The notes: generated from the letters alone by a model not told the origin. Numbered from the stretch's first letter, positions 25,401-33,928 are shown. The stretch: DNA of 64,000 bases from Bacillus sp. 123MFChir2 (GCF_000383235.1 NZ_KB910930.1:42457-106456), one strand, 5' to 3'. Program-made: numbers and translations.

Positions 25401-26074
25401 GCGTACCAATCGTAGAAGCTGAGCATCGGCCCGCCCATAAGCTGCATAAAGCGGCTGCCAGCTGCGTGACTTAACATTGACATTGCAGGAATTGGCGAGA
25501 AGCCAACATTTCGATCAGGACCATACTTGATTACTGTATATAATAAGGAAGCAGCAACGAGCTGTAATACTTCATCCCAACTTGCACGAATGAAGCCGCC
25601 TTTTCCGCGAGCACTTTTATATGTGCGCGCTTTTTCTGGATTTTCAACAATGCTTTTCCAAGCATCTAACGGTGATTCATGTTTTTGCAATTCTTCTTGC
25701 CACATATTCCAAAGAACGCCGCGTACATATGGATATTTCACACGAAGAGGGCTGTAGATGTACCAAGAAAAGCTTGCTCCGCGCGGACATCCGCGTGGCT
25801 CAAAGTCTGGCATATCAGGACCAGTAGACGGATAATTTAGCTCTTGTCCTTCCCAAGTGACAATTCCATCTTTTACGTAAATGTTCCAGCTGCAAGAACC
25901 GGTGCAGTTTACGCCGTGTGTGGAGCGGATTACTTTATCATGTTGCCATCGTTTTCGATAGGCATTTTCCCATTCTCGGTCTTCATACGTTTCTTGCGTA
26001 TGGTTATCGTTATAACGATCTATTGGAGAAAAATATTTTAAACGTTGCATGAGTGGTGATAGTTTCTTTTTCAT
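22391..26074 (-). CDS. narG: respiratory nitrate reductase, alpha subunit
   Basis: A 1,227-aa molybdopterin oxidoreductase of full NarG length. The FS0 cluster motif is HGVNCTGSCSW (His 53, Cys 57, Cys 61), and the bis-MGD-binding domains follow (MTWGSNVPLTRTPDAHF; the C-terminal domain with NRGGTHNSPTRIHVKP). It reduces nitrate to nitrite on the cytoplasmic side. ATG 26074 (MKKKLSP) follows AAAGGAGTG; an in-frame ATG at 26155 lies within the promoter. Expression is probably FNR-dependent through the box at 26141-26156. Confidence 0.97.
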   Translation of the reverse strand: MKKKLSPLMQRLKYFSPIDRYNDNHTQETYEDREWENAYRKRWQHDKVIRSTHGVNCTGSCSWNIYVKDGIVTWEGQELNYPSTGPDMPDFEPRGCPRGASFSWYIYSPLRVKYPYVRGVLWNMWQEELQKHESPLDAWKSIVENPEKARTYKSARGKGGFIRASWDEVLQLVAASLLYTVIKYGPDRNVGFSPIPAMSMLSHAAGSRFMQLMGGPMLSFYDWYADLPPASPQIWGDQTDVPESSDWYNAGYIMTWGSNVPLTRTPDAHFLAEVRYKGTKVVSVSPDFAESTKFADDWISVKQGTDGALAMAMGHVILQEFYVDKQVDYFINYAKQYTDFPFLVTLKQQGDQFVADRFLNATDIGRETKLGEWKPVLWNDNSLDFATPHGTMGSRWDNEKKWNLRLEDEQTGEKIDPRLSLLGMEDAIGTVQIPYFSDDGNEVLERTIPVKKIPTPNGDIFVTTVYDLTLANYGVDRGLGGQEPKSFDEDAPFTPAWQEKMTGVKRELIIQIAREFAQNAVDTNGRSMIIVGAGINHWFNSDTIYRAVLNLVLLVGAQGVNGGGWAHYVGQEKLRPAEGWQTIAMAKDWQGPPKLQNGTSFFYFVTDQWRYEDTPVGHLASPVVGNSRYQHHGDYNVLAARLGWLPSYPTFEKNGIELYKEAVASGATTQEEIGKYVAEKLKNKELKFAIEDPDNKNNFPRNLFVWRANLISSSGKGHEYFLKHLLGTTNGLMNDDHDSLRPEEINWHEEAPEGKLDLLINLDFRMAGTALYSDIVLPASTWYEKHDLSSTDMHPFVHPFNPAIGSPWEARSDWDIFCSLSKAVSDLAQTLDLEPMKEVVATPLLHDTPQELAQPLGQIKDWSKGECEPIPGKTMPQIHIVEHDYKTLYDKMTALGPNVGKQPIGTKGISWSAEKEYEQLKSKLGVIRTDSIAKGCPNITEAINAAEAVLTLSSTTNGHMAVKAWEALEKQTDLQLRDLAEEREEECFTFEQITAQPKTVITSPAFTGSEKGGRRYSPFTTNVERLIPWRTITGRQSFYLDHDMMKEFGETMATFKPILQHKPFRKSRPEVEGKEITLNYLTPHNKWSIHSMYFDSLPMLTLFRGGPTVWMNKDDANEAGVADNDWIECFNRNGVVVARAVVTHRMPRGMAFMHHAQDRHINVPGTNLTSNRGGTHNSPTRIHVKPTHMIGGYGQLSYGFNYYGPTGNQRDLNVVIRKLKEVDWLED

Positions 26075-26106
26075 ATTGTTCACTCCTTTATTGCGTCTCT
26101 CTTGCT

Positions 26107-26156
26107 TACTTTCACTATAAGAGGGCATGCAAAATAGGGATGTGATATCTATCACA
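26107..26156 (-). promoter_or_regulatory. FNR-dependent narG promoter
   Basis: TGTGATAGATATCACA (26141-26156, a perfect TGTGA-N6-TCACA palindrome) is followed on the minus strand by TATAGT (26114-26119). The expected start site at about 26107 is 41.5 nt from the centre of the box, the class II position for FNR/CRP activators. No good -35 is seen, as expected for an activated promoter. Confidence 0.8.
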
Positions 26157-26207
26157 GTTCAACAGATTGTCAAAAAATTATTGATATATAAGGGGAAATG
26201 GAAAAGA

Positions 26208-26228
26208 TGTGACATTTTGCACATCACA
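26208..26228. promoter_or_regulatory. possible second FNR-like site upstream of narG
   Basis: TGTGA-CATTTT-GCACA deviates from TGTGA-N6-TCACA at one position and is followed by TCACA. It lies about 108 nt upstream of the predicted narG start site. Confidence 0.4.
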
Positions 26229-26297
26229 AAGTATGTTTTGTATGTAAAGTAGGGGAGAGAAAGAAAAAAAGAGCAGCATCCTCAATCATATATCCAA

Positions 26298-26482
26298 TTT
26301 AATTTTCCGACACATAAGCTGCTGTTATGCAGAATAAAACATCATTGCTACATGCGTGCTCCTTTTGGTTGAAACTTCGCATGTGGCAGGAGAAGGCCCT
26401 GACCGCTTCTATGCACGGCCAGATACTCTCGTCCCTCCCTTAAAAAGAAAAGGGTTTTATGTCGGTCTCTTAACTTGTATAT
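26298..26482 (+). repeat. interspersed repeat family B, copy 5 (between fnr and narG)
   Basis: The left end TTTTCCGACACATAAGCTGC and right end TTATGTCGGTCTCTTAACTTG are inverted repeats of each other, with the core CGCATGTGGCAGGAGAAGGCC between. It occupies most of the 335-bp gap after fnr. Confidence 0.85.
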
Positions 26483-26490
26483 ATAGAATG

Positions 26491-27183
26491 CTACTCAATA
26501 CTACAAATAGAGGTAGGGCAATCCTCACAAGCGATTGCACATTTTAAAAAGTGTAAATTATGAATGGTGATTTTGCCTTTATGAATAGAAATAATGTCTT
26601 GTTTTTTTAAATCATTTAACATGCGATTGACACTTTCACGGGAGGTTGCACAGAAGTTTGCAAGCTCTTGATTCGTTAAGGGAAGATCGATAAGAATACC
26701 ATCTTCTTTTAAAATGCCATAACTATTCGTCATGCGAATGAGAGTGGAGTAGAGTGCGCCCTTTTTGCCGTGTAATACTAAATCACGAAACTTCGTTTGC
26801 ATTCTTCGTAAATGTTCACTAACCCACTTCATAAATTCAAAGGCAAGAGCTGGTTTTTCCAGCAATGCTTTTTCTAATGCATCCCGCTTAATGACGCCGA
26901 TTTCTGCATGTTCAAGTACTTTTGCATTTAATAAATATTTGGCGTTTTCTGTAAATAATGTAAGTTCCCCAATAATATCATTCTCCGAACAAATGCGCAG
27001 TGTCAATTCTTGACCGTCGGCGCTAATTTTACTAATTTGCACTTTTCCAGAGTGAATAATGTATAGTTCTTTTGCCTCCATACCTTCTTGGAAAATATAA
27101 TGGGATTTGCTTACTTGCATTTTATATTCAACAGATGCGAGTAATTCTTTTAAATCATTTGATAATGCAGTACTGTTTGCCAC
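26491..27183 (-). CDS. fnr: anaerobic regulator FNR (Crp/Fnr family)
   Basis: A 230-aa protein: cyclic-nucleotide-binding fold (HSGKVQISKISADGQELTLRI), dimer helix, then a winged HTH with the FNR-type recognition helix (NFCATSRESVNRMLNDLKK, E and R positions). The iron-sulfur cluster cysteines are at the C terminus (LKCAIACEDCPTSIC), as in Bacillus Fnr and unlike the N-terminal cluster of E. coli. The start is GTG 27183, 7 nt after AAGGGGTGA; the longer frame up to 27339 runs through the promoter. It senses loss of oxygen and activates nar and Moco genes. Confidence 0.92.
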   Translation of the reverse strand: MANSTALSNDLKELLASVEYKMQVSKSHYIFQEGMEAKELYIIHSGKVQISKISADGQELTLRICSENDIIGELTLFTENAKYLLNAKVLEHAEIGVIKRDALEKALLEKPALAFEFMKWVSEHLRRMQTKFRDLVLHGKKGALYSTLIRMTNSYGILKEDGILIDLPLTNQELANFCATSRESVNRMLNDLKKQDIISIHKGKITIHNLHFLKCAIACEDCPTSICSIE

Positions 27184-27271
27184 AGCAATCACCCCTTTTT
27201 TTCCGAATAGTCTATTTCTTATTTTGAATATAAATATAGTAAAAATGCAAGCGTTTTTTTCCTTTGCCAAA

Positions 27272-27311
27272 TTGTGAATAGTTTTTGAACAGATTTGTGA
27301 AGAATTTTTGA
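27272..27311. promoter_or_regulatory. two tandem ResD-like boxes
   Basis: TTGTGAATAGTTTTTGA (27272-27288) and TTGTGAAGAATTTTTGA (27295-27311) both match the ResD pattern I recall from B. subtilis (TTGTGAA-N3-TTTT-N2-A), with a 23-bp period. They lie about 90-130 nt upstream of the fnr start codon, so they suit ResDE control of fnr. Confidence 0.6.
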
Positions 27312-27324
27312 ATGAGGAAATTGA

Positions 27325-27374
27325 TGTGAGAAATATCACAACATAGATTGTTGTTCTTTTTTATGATGAAGACA
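27325..27374 (+). promoter_or_regulatory. FNR-dependent moaA promoter
   Basis: TGTGAGAAATATCACA (27325-27340) is a perfect FNR palindrome. TATGAT (27362-27367) is the -10, giving a start site near 27374, again 41.5 nt from the centre. A long leader of about 109 nt precedes moaA. Confidence 0.78.
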
Positions 27375-27482
27375 AATGAAAAACAGCCAAAAAAAGATAA
27401 AGTGCAAGAGCAAAACCACCCTAGTTTAAAAATATATTATAATAGAATAAAAGTAGACATACAGCAAGAAGGAGGGGTGAAG

Positions 27483-28496
27483 ATGACTGAGAAGATTGTA
27501 GATGTATGGCAGCGTCCACTTCAAGATTTACGCATTTCTGTTATTGATCGTTGTAATTTTCGGTGCACGTATTGTATGCCAGCCGAAGTGTTTGGACCAG
27601 ATTATGCATTTTTAAAAGAAGAGTTTCTACTTACATTTGATGAGATTGAGCGATTAGCTAAGCTTTTTGTTCGTATGGGCGTAAGGAAAATTCGCTTAAC
27701 TGGCGGCGAACCGTTACTTCGTAAAGATCTACCACAGCTCATTACACGTCTGGTGAAATTAGAAGGCTTAACAGATATTGGGCTGACAACGAACGGTATT
27801 CATTTAACGAAGCAGGCAAAGGCGTTAAAAGAAGCAGGTTTACAGCGAGTAAACGTTAGCTTAGATGCGTTAGATGATGATGTATTTCGAAGTATTAATG
27901 GCCGCAATGTAAGTACAAAACCTATATTACGAGGAATTGAAGAAGCAAGATCCGCCGGCTTAGAAGTCAAAATCAATATGGTCGTGAAAAAGGGAATGAA
28001 TGATAACCAAATTTTGAAGATGGCCGCTTATTGTAAAGAGCAGTGCATCCCTCTTCGCTTTATCGAATTTATGGATGTTGGAAGTACGAACGGCTGGAAC
28101 TTTAAACAAGTTATTACGAAGAAAGAGTTAATCGATATGATTGGACGTACGTATCCAATTGAACCGATAGATCCTCATTATTTCGGTGAGGTAGCCAAGC
28201 GATATCGATATGTTGGAACTGAGGCTGAAGTTGGTTTTATTACCTCTGTTTCTGAATCATTTTGTTCTTCTTGTACGAGAGCGCGCATTTCAGCAGAAGG
28301 TCAGTTGTATACTTGTTTATTTGCAACGACAGGAACAGATTTACGAGCCCTGATCCGGGGTGGGATAGATGATGAGGAATTGTTTCAAATTGTGAAAGAT
28401 GTGTGGAATAAGCGTAATGATCGTTATTCAGATGAACGAACGGAAGAAAGTGTAAATAACCGCCCGAAAATTGAAATGTCATATATTGGCGGATAG
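27483..28496 (+). CDS. moaA: GTP 3',8-cyclase
   Basis: A 337-aa radical-SAM enzyme for the first step of molybdenum cofactor synthesis. The N-terminal cluster motif is [10 protein letters not shown]. The C-terminal cluster cysteines are in [18 protein letters not shown], and the protein ends in the essential Gly-Gly. ATG 27483 follows AAGGAGGGG; the longer frame from 27348 has no ribosome site. It is under the FNR box upstream, which ties cofactor supply to nitrate reductase expression. Confidence 0.97.
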   Translation: MTEKIVDVWQRPLQDLRISVIDRCNFRCTYCMPAEVFGPDYAFLKEEFLLTFDEIERLAKLFVRMGVRKIRLTGGEPLLRKDLPQLITRLVKLEGLTDIGLTTNGIHLTKQAKALKEAGLQRVNVSLDALDDDVFRSINGRNVSTKPILRGIEEARSAGLEVKINMVVKKGMNDNQILKMAAYCKEQCIPLRFIEFMDVGSTNGWNFKQVITKKELIDMIGRTYPIEPIDPHYFGEVAKRYRYVGTEAEVGFITSVSESFCSSCTRARISAEGQLYTCLFATTGTDLRALIRGGIDDEELFQIVKDVWNKRNDRYSDERTEESVNNRPKIEMSYIGG

Positions 28497-28511
28497 GGAG
28501 AAGGGGTTAAG

Positions 28512-29525
28512 ATGCAAGAGCGGTACTCACGGCAAATACTATTTTCTGAGATTGGGGAAGCTGGTCAGCGCAATTTAAGGGGAAAACACGTATTGATTAT
28601 CGGTGCTGGTGCACTTGGTACAGCAAATGCGGAGGCGCTTGTTCGGGCAGGAGTTGGCAAGTTGACGATTGCTGATCGAGATTATGTCGAATGGAGCAAT
28701 TTACAAAGGCAGCAATTATATACAGAAAAAGATGCGAAGGACTATGTGCCGAAAGCAGTTGCAGCGGCGCAGCATTTAAGGGAAATTAATTCTGGCGTAG
28801 CTATTGAGCCAGTTGTAACGGATGTAACAGTGCAAGAAATCGAGCGACTTGTGCAAAACGTGGATGTTATGATCGATGCGACGGATAATTTCGATACACG
28901 TCTTCTTATCAATGATATTTCACAAAAGTATAACGTTCCGTGGATATACGGTGGCTGCGTTGGGAGTTACGGTGTAACGTATACGATTATTCCAGGGAAA
29001 ACACCGTGCTTTCGCTGTTTAATGGAGCATCCAACGAGCAGTGCAACGTGTGATACAGCGGGAATTATTCAACCAGCCGTGCAAATGGTTGTTGCGTATC
29101 AAGTTGCTGAAGCTTTAAAAATATTAGTTGGAGACTTTGAAGCACTAAGAGAAACGATGGTATCATTTGATCTTTGGAACAATCAGTATATGGCATTTAA
29201 AGTAAACAGGCAGAAAAAAGAACATTGTCTATCATGCGGCAAGCTTCGAACATATCCAAGCTTAACGTTTGAAGCACAAACGAAAACAGAAGTATTATGC
29301 GGCCGCAATACAGTTCAGATTCGCCCAGGCATAAATCAGCCTCTTAACTTAGAAGAAATAGAAAAGCGCTTACAAAAAAGCGTGCCAGTACAGAGGACGC
29401 CGTACTTATTATCATTCCACGCTGATGAATATCGCTTCGTTTTATTTCAAGATGGGCGAGCCTTTGTTCATGGTACAAATGATATACAAGTGGCAAAACG
29501 ACTATATGCACGTTACATAGGTTGA
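28512..29525 (+). CDS. MoeB/ThiF-type adenylyltransferase
   Basis: A 337-aa E1-like enzyme: nucleotide-binding GAGALGTANAEAL, the Arg-rich loop WSNLQRQQLY, and zinc ligands CFRC and CLSC. In this context it most likely adenylates the C-terminal Gly of MoaD (the moeB role), but ThiS is a possible second partner because Bacillus ThiF/MoeB proteins are very alike. The C-terminal 80 residues form an extra domain of unknown role. It follows moaA by 15 nt. Confidence 0.85.
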   Translation: MQERYSRQILFSEIGEAGQRNLRGKHVLIIGAGALGTANAEALVRAGVGKLTIADRDYVEWSNLQRQQLYTEKDAKDYVPKAVAAAQHLREINSGVAIEPVVTDVTVQEIERLVQNVDVMIDATDNFDTRLLINDISQKYNVPWIYGGCVGSYGVTYTIIPGKTPCFRCLMEHPTSSATCDTAGIIQPAVQMVVAYQVAEALKILVGDFEALRETMVSFDLWNNQYMAFKVNRQKKEHCLSCGKLRTYPSLTFEAQTKTEVLCGRNTVQIRPGINQPLNLEEIEKRLQKSVPVQRTPYLLSFHADEYRFVLFQDGRAFVHGTNDIQVAKRLYARYIG

Positions 29526-29553
29526 ATCCAAAGGTGAGTACCTTTGGATTCAA
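29522..29553. terminator. strong hairpin between convergent genes
   Basis: The 13-bp perfect stem TTGAATCCAAAGG / CCTTTGGATTCAA overlaps the stop of the moeB-like gene. There is no T run on either side; it still probably marks the 3' ends of both this gene and moaC. Confidence 0.6.
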
Positions 29554-29562
29554 CGAGAAAAT

Positions 29563-30051
29563 TTAAGATAGATTTCGGGAATAATCACCGTTTTTGCCGC
29601 CTGTTTTTTCAAGCAAGTATGTTTCGCCGATGATCATGCCTTTGTCGACAGCTTTGCACATGTCATATACAGTAAGAGCGGTAGCAGAAGCAGCTGTTAA
29701 GGCTTCCATTTCAACACCAGTACTGCCTTCTGTTTTCACGTTTACTTCAATAAGCAAACGATATTGTTCATCTGCAATATGCCAGTCAAAGGAAATATCG
29801 ACACCTTTTAGAAGGAGTGGATGACACATCGGAATAATATCAGAAGTACGCTTTGCCGCCATAATACCAGCGATTTGAGCAACAGCTAGAACATCACCTT
29901 TTCCAATTTCATTACGGGTGATTTTATCATAAATTTCTTTTGTCAAGGTGACGCTAGAACGAGCGATAGCTGTTCGTACAGTAATTTTCTTATCGCTAAT
30001 ATCAACCATTTTGGCACGGCCTTGATCGTTAAAATGAGTAAATGAAGACAT
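29563..30051 (-). CDS. moaC: cyclic pyranopterin monophosphate synthase
   Basis: A 162-aa protein with the MoaC signatures [14 protein letters not shown] and [26 protein letters not shown] (partial citation of a longer conserved stretch; Lys and Asp catalytic residues present). It converts the MoaA product to cPMP. ATG 30051 follows AAGGAGGAA; the frame to 30168 is not needed. It is inverted relative to all other Moco genes of the cluster and divergent from moeA, with 92 bp between them. Confidence 0.95.
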   Translation of the reverse strand: MSSFTHFNDQGRAKMVDISDKKITVRTAIARSSVTLTKEIYDKITRNEIGKGDVLAVAQIAGIMAAKRTSDIIPMCHPLLLKGVDISFDWHIADEQYRLLIEVNVKTEGSTGVEMEALTAASATALTVYDMCKAVDKGMIIGETYLLEKTGGKNGDYSRNLS

Positions 30052-30143
30052 GAGATTCCTCCTTGAAATAATTGCTATTATGATTAGCATTGTACAACAA
30101 AAATTGTAATGAAGATGTGATATTTTGCAAATGCGGGGTGAAA

Positions 30144-31439
30144 ATGATGCTAGAAAAACGAATACCAATTTCTGTTAGAGATGCAGTAGCACGTGTGATG
30201 GAGTATGCACAGCGCGGAGAAATTGAGCGTGTACCACTTACGGAAAGTTATGGACGAATTCTTGGGGAAGATGTAATTGCTGATCATGATGTGCCTCATT
30301 TTGACCGATCGCCGTACGATGGTTTTGCAGTTCGGGCAGAAGATACACAAAAAGCAAGTTATGAACATCCGGCCGAATTTGAAGTTGTTGGGGAAATTGG
30401 TGCTGGTTCTGTTTTTACGGAGGAAGTGAAGGCATTTCAAGCGGTACGAATTATGACCGGTGCAGCGATTCCAACTGGCTGTGATGCGGTTGTCATGCTT
30501 GAGCTTACGGAAGGATTTCAAAAAGACGAAAAGACATATATGAAATTGAAGCGTCCGTTTCAGTCAGGTGATAATATTTCACGCAAAGGTGAAGATGTCA
30601 GGAAGCATCATGTGCTTGTCGGAAAAGGAACGACGATTAACCCAGGAGTGGCGGCGCTTCTTGCAACGTTTGGCTATAGTGAAGTAGCCACCGTAAAGCG
30701 TCCGGTTATTGGAATTGTGACGACAGGAAGCGAATTGTTAGAGGTTCATCAGCCGCTTGAACCAGGGAAAATTCGCAACAGTAATTCATATATGATCGCT
30801 GCGCAAATTATGCGAACAGGCGGAATGGTTCGGTATTACGGACAATTCGCAGATGACTTTGACACTTGCTATGAGATGGTAAAAAAGACAATGGAAGAAG
30901 TCGATATTCTCATTACGACAGGCGGTGTGTCAGTTGGTGATTATGACTACTTACCAGCTATTTATGAAAAGCTTGGAGCGAACGTACTGTTCAATAAAGT
31001 AGCGATGCGTCCGGGAAGTGTAACGACAGTAGCGGAAGTAAATGGAAAGTTACTATTTGGATTATCAGGAAATCCATCTGCTTGTTATGTTGGATTTGAA
31101 TTGTTTGTACGTCCGGTTGTTCGAACATATCTACATATGAAAGAGCCTCATATGTACCGCGGTGATGCCATTTTAATGAAGGGTTTCCCAAAAGCAAATC
31201 CATTTACACGCTTTGTTAGAGGGAAAGTAGAAATTGAAAACGGAAGGCTGCAAGCCGTTCCAGTTGGACTTGATAAATCTAGTGCTGTTTCTTCACTCGC
31301 CGATGCGAATGCGTTTATCGCTTTGCCAGGTGGCACGCGTGGTTTTGAAGAAGGGATGACTGTTACTGTCCTTTTATTAGACAGAGAGCAAGGAAGTGAG
31401 TGGCCATGGAAAGAGCCGTTCCAGTCTTACAAATCGTAG
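30144..31439 (+). CDS. moeA: molybdopterin molybdenumtransferase
   Basis: A 431-aa MoeA: the N-terminal domain with [21 protein letters not shown] (first 20 residues of the conserved patch), the MoCF-binding motif [22 protein letters not shown] and [12 protein letters not shown]. It inserts molybdate into adenylylated molybdopterin. Two adjacent ATG codons (30144, 30147) follow GGGGTGAA. The 3' end overlaps mobB by about 40 nt. A half FNR site (TGTGA, 30116-30120) lies in the moaC-moeA gap. Confidence 0.95.
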   Translation: MMLEKRIPISVRDAVARVMEYAQRGEIERVPLTESYGRILGEDVIADHDVPHFDRSPYDGFAVRAEDTQKASYEHPAEFEVVGEIGAGSVFTEEVKAFQAVRIMTGAAIPTGCDAVVMLELTEGFQKDEKTYMKLKRPFQSGDNISRKGEDVRKHHVLVGKGTTINPGVAALLATFGYSEVATVKRPVIGIVTTGSELLEVHQPLEPGKIRNSNSYMIAAQIMRTGGMVRYYGQFADDFDTCYEMVKKTMEEVDILITTGGVSVGDYDYLPAIYEKLGANVLFNKVAMRPGSVTTVAEVNGKLLFGLSGNPSACYVGFELFVRPVVRTYLHMKEPHMYRGDAILMKGFPKANPFTRFVRGKVEIENGRLQAVPVGLDKSSAVSSLADANAFIALPGGTRGFEEGMTVTVLLLDREQGSEWPWKEPFQSYKS

Positions 31440-31921
31440 GGTATCAAAATAGCGGGAAGACAACATTGACAGAGAAGTTGATTAAAGCGTTAACGAATGA
31501 AGGTGTGAAAGTAGGAGCGATTAAGCATCATGGGCACGGGGGATATCCAGAATTGCCGCTACAAAAAGATAGCGAACGTCATAGAGAGGCTGGAGCAATT
31601 GTCAGCGCAGTGGAAGGGGAAGGATTATTGTCTTTATCCGCTCAGCGTGACTGGTCTTTAGAAAAACTCATCCGTTTGTATACATGTTTTGAAGCGGAAG
31701 TCATAATCGTTGAAGGGTATAAAAAAGAACGATACCCAAAAGTTGTTTTACTTCGGTCGGAAGCAGATGCCTCTTTATTAGAAAGTGTAGAAAATGTGAT
31801 CGCTGTTATTGTATGGAATGAAGCTTTAAAAACAAGACAAGAAAGCTATCAAGTTTTTCATATAACAGAAGATGAAAAGTTTACAAATTGGTTTGTACAA
31901 AGAATGAGGGATGCAAAATGA
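31400..31921 (+). CDS. mobB: molybdopterin-guanine dinucleotide biosynthesis protein B
   Basis: A 173-aa GTP-binding protein with P-loop [10 protein letters not shown] and the MobB patterns AIKHHGHGG and IIVEGYKKERYPKVVLLR. It assists formation of the bis-MGD form of the cofactor that NarG needs. mobA itself is not in the window. The start is GTG 31400 or ATG 31406, both inside moeA; its stop overlaps the moaE start (ATGA). Confidence 0.93.
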   Translation: MAMERAVPVLQIVGYQNSGKTTLTEKLIKALTNEGVKVGAIKHHGHGGYPELPLQKDSERHREAGAIVSAVEGEGLLSLSAQRDWSLEKLIRLYTCFEAEVIIVEGYKKERYPKVVLLRSEADASLLESVENVIAVIVWNEALKTRQESYQVFHITEDEKFTNWFVQRMRDAK

Positions 31922-32388
31922 CAAAGACGTATTTTGAAGTAGTGGATACACCGATTTCTATTGAAGAAGTAGCGCAGAAAGTGATTCGCCGTGAATGCGG
32001 CGCTGTGACGACATTCATTGGTACAGTGCGCGAATTTACGAAAGGACGACGTACGCTTTACCTAGAATATGCTGCGTATCGTTCAATGGCTGAAAAGATG
32101 CTTGCTAAAATTGGAGAAGAAACGAAAGAAAAATGGCCAGGCACACATGTAGCAATTACGCATCGCATTGGTACATTGCAAATTTCTGATATTGCCGTTG
32201 TTGTTGCTGTATCGACGCCGCACCGAAAAGCGGCGTATGAAGCAAATGAGTATATTATGGAGCGCATTAAACAAATTGTTCCGATTTGGAAGAAAGAGTT
32301 TTGGGAAGATGGTGGGAAATGGATTGGCGATCAATTAGAGCAAACACCGTATCCAAACGGAGAACCAGAAAAGGAGAATGCGAAATGA
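31918..32388 (+). CDS. moaE: molybdopterin synthase, large subunit
   Basis: A 156-aa MoaE: GAVTTFIGTVREFTKGRR at the start, then LEYAAYRSMAEKML, HRIGTLQISD and the active-site Lys in PIWKKEFWEDGGKWIGD. It transfers sulfur from MoaD thiocarboxylate to cPMP. ATG 31918 overlaps the mobB stop by 4 nt, and its own stop overlaps moaD the same way, so the trio is translationally coupled. Confidence 0.96.
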   Translation: MTKTYFEVVDTPISIEEVAQKVIRRECGAVTTFIGTVREFTKGRRTLYLEYAAYRSMAEKMLAKIGEETKEKWPGTHVAITHRIGTLQISDIAVVVAVSTPHRKAAYEANEYIMERIKQIVPIWKKEFWEDGGKWIGDQLEQTPYPNGEPEKENAK

Positions 32389-32618
32389 TTACAGTATTAT
32401 TATTTGCTCACCTGCAAGAAGAAGCTGGAACACATCAATTACAAATTGATGCCCAAAACCTTGCGGTAGCAGAGTTGAGGGAACTTGTAACGAAAGATTA
32501 CAATGTCTCCCTTTCTCAGCACACGATGGTAGCGATTAATGAGGAATATGCAAATGAAGATGATATCATCCAAGATGGTGATGTTGTCGCATTGATTCCA
32601 CCGGTAAGCGGCGGGTGA
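32385..32618 (+). CDS. moaD: molybdopterin synthase, small sulfur-carrier subunit
   Basis: A 77-aa ubiquitin-fold protein that ends in the required Gly-Gly (PPVSGG); VAINEEYANED and DGDVVALIPP are typical of MoaD. The C terminus is adenylated by the MoeB-type enzyme encoded upstream and then thiocarboxylated. It overlaps moaE by 4 nt (ATGA). Confidence 0.95.
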   Translation: MITVLLFAHLQEEAGTHQLQIDAQNLAVAELRELVTKDYNVSLSQHTMVAINEEYANEDDIIQDGDVVALIPPVSGG

Positions 32619-32623
32619 TTCTT

Positions 32624-32659
32624 TCCTGCCTAATCATGAAAAAGCGTGATTAGGCAGGA
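32624..32659 (+). other. 13-bp stem-loop between moaD and narK
   Basis: TCCTGCCTAATCA / TGATTAGGCAGGA with a 10-nt loop and no T run. It may be an mRNA processing or stability site, or a weak terminator that lowers narK expression relative to the Moco genes. Confidence 0.6.
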
Positions 32660-32709
32660 GGGAAGCAACAGAAAATGTGAAATATTGAACACAATAGGGG
32701 GAGAGACTG

Positions 32710-33879
32710 ATGAAAAATCCGAATTTTCAGTTAGGATTACAAACTTCAAATCTTATACTTGGCTTTATGGTATGGGTGATTTTATCTTCTTTAATGCCAT
32801 TTATTAAAGCAGACATTGCGTTAACAGCAGGACAGATTTCTCTTGTTACAGCAGTACCAGTGATTTTAGGCTCTATTCTTCGCATTCCGATTGGTTACTG
32901 GACCAATCGTTACGGAGCAAGAAAATTATTCTTTATTAGTTTTATTATTCTATTATTCCCTGTCTTTTATATTAGTATGGCAACATCGATGCTAGATTTA
33001 ATTATTGGCGGTTTATTTGCTGGGGTTGGCGGAGCTGTATTCTCTGTAGGAGTAACATCTCTTCTGAAATACTATCCGAAAGAAAAGCATGGTTTTGTAA
33101 ACGGAATATACGGAATAGGAAATATAGGAACAGCGGTTACATCCTTTCTTGCACCAGTACTTGCAACTTCATTTGGTTGGAGAACAACGGTACAAATGTA
33201 CTTAATCTTACTCGCTACATTTGCATTAGCAAACTTCTTGTTAGGAGATCGTAACGAGAAAAAGGTAAATACATCATTAACGGAACAAATTAAAGGTGTT
33301 TATAAAAATGAAAAGCTTTGGTTCTTATGTATTTTCTATTTCTTAACGTTCGGTTCGTTCGTCGCATTTACAGTTTATTTACCGAACTTCCTCGTATCTC
33401 ACTTCGGTTTAGCGAAAGTAGATGCGGGATTACGTACAGCTGGTTTTATTGCATTAGCAACAATTATGCGTCCAATTGGCGGCTGGCTCGGCGACAAATT
33501 TAATCCATTTAAAATTTTAATCTTTGTCTTTACCGGTTTAACATTAGCAGGAATTATTTTATCATTCATGCCAAAAATGAATGTATACACATTCGGTTGT
33601 TTATTAGTTGCTTTTTGCGCTGGTACTGGAAATGGAACAATCTTTAAACTTGTACCAATGTATTTCTCCAAGCAAGCTGGTATTGTAAATGGTCTTGTAT
33701 CGGCACTTGGCGGACTTGGTGGTTTCTTCCCGCCATTAATCTTAACATTGTTATTCCAACTGACAGGCCATTATGCAATTGGATTTATGGCGTTATCAGA
33801 AGTAGCGCTTGCTTGTTTAGTTATTACTGTTTGGATGTATAGTCAAGAGAAGTTAGTTGCGATGCTACAGCATAGATAG
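32710..33879 (+). CDS. narK: nitrate/nitrite transporter
   Basis: A 389-aa MFS protein of the NarK family with 12 hydrophobic segments. The nitrate-signature-like glycine patches are visible (IGGLFAGVGGAVFSVGVTSL and AFCAGTGNGTIFKLVP, ALGGLGGFFPP). It moves nitrate in and nitrite out and completes the nar island. The ribosome site AGGGGGAGA is present. A weak FNR-like half site (TGTGA, 32676) is too close to the start codon to be an activator site. Confidence 0.92.
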   Translation: MKNPNFQLGLQTSNLILGFMVWVILSSLMPFIKADIALTAGQISLVTAVPVILGSILRIPIGYWTNRYGARKLFFISFIILLFPVFYISMATSMLDLIIGGLFAGVGGAVFSVGVTSLLKYYPKEKHGFVNGIYGIGNIGTAVTSFLAPVLATSFGWRTTVQMYLILLATFALANFLLGDRNEKKVNTSLTEQIKGVYKNEKLWFLCIFYFLTFGSFVAFTVYLPNFLVSHFGLAKVDAGLRTAGFIALATIMRPIGGWLGDKFNPFKILIFVFTGLTLAGIILSFMPKMNVYTFGCLLVAFCAGTGNGTIFKLVPMYFSKQAGIVNGLVSALGGLGGFFPPLILTLLFQLTGHYAIGFMALSEVALACLVITVWMYSQEKLVAMLQHR

Positions 33880-33884
33880 GAAAA

Positions 33885-33928
33885 GAAGGTGTCTCCGAAG
33901 TGATGATTTTGGGGATACCTTTTTTTTA
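33885..33928 (+). terminator. narK terminator
   Basis: AAGGTGTCTCC pairs with GGGGATACCTT, followed by eight T. Confidence 0.8.

Noticed and set aside
30116-30131. FNR site in the moaC-moeA gap
   Set aside because: Only one half (TGTGA) fits; the second half GCAAA is too far from the consensus.
32676-32694. FNR site at narK (TGTGAAATATTGAACACA)
   Set aside because: The half sites have wrong spacing for TGTGA-N6-TCACA, and it is only about 30 nt from the start codon.
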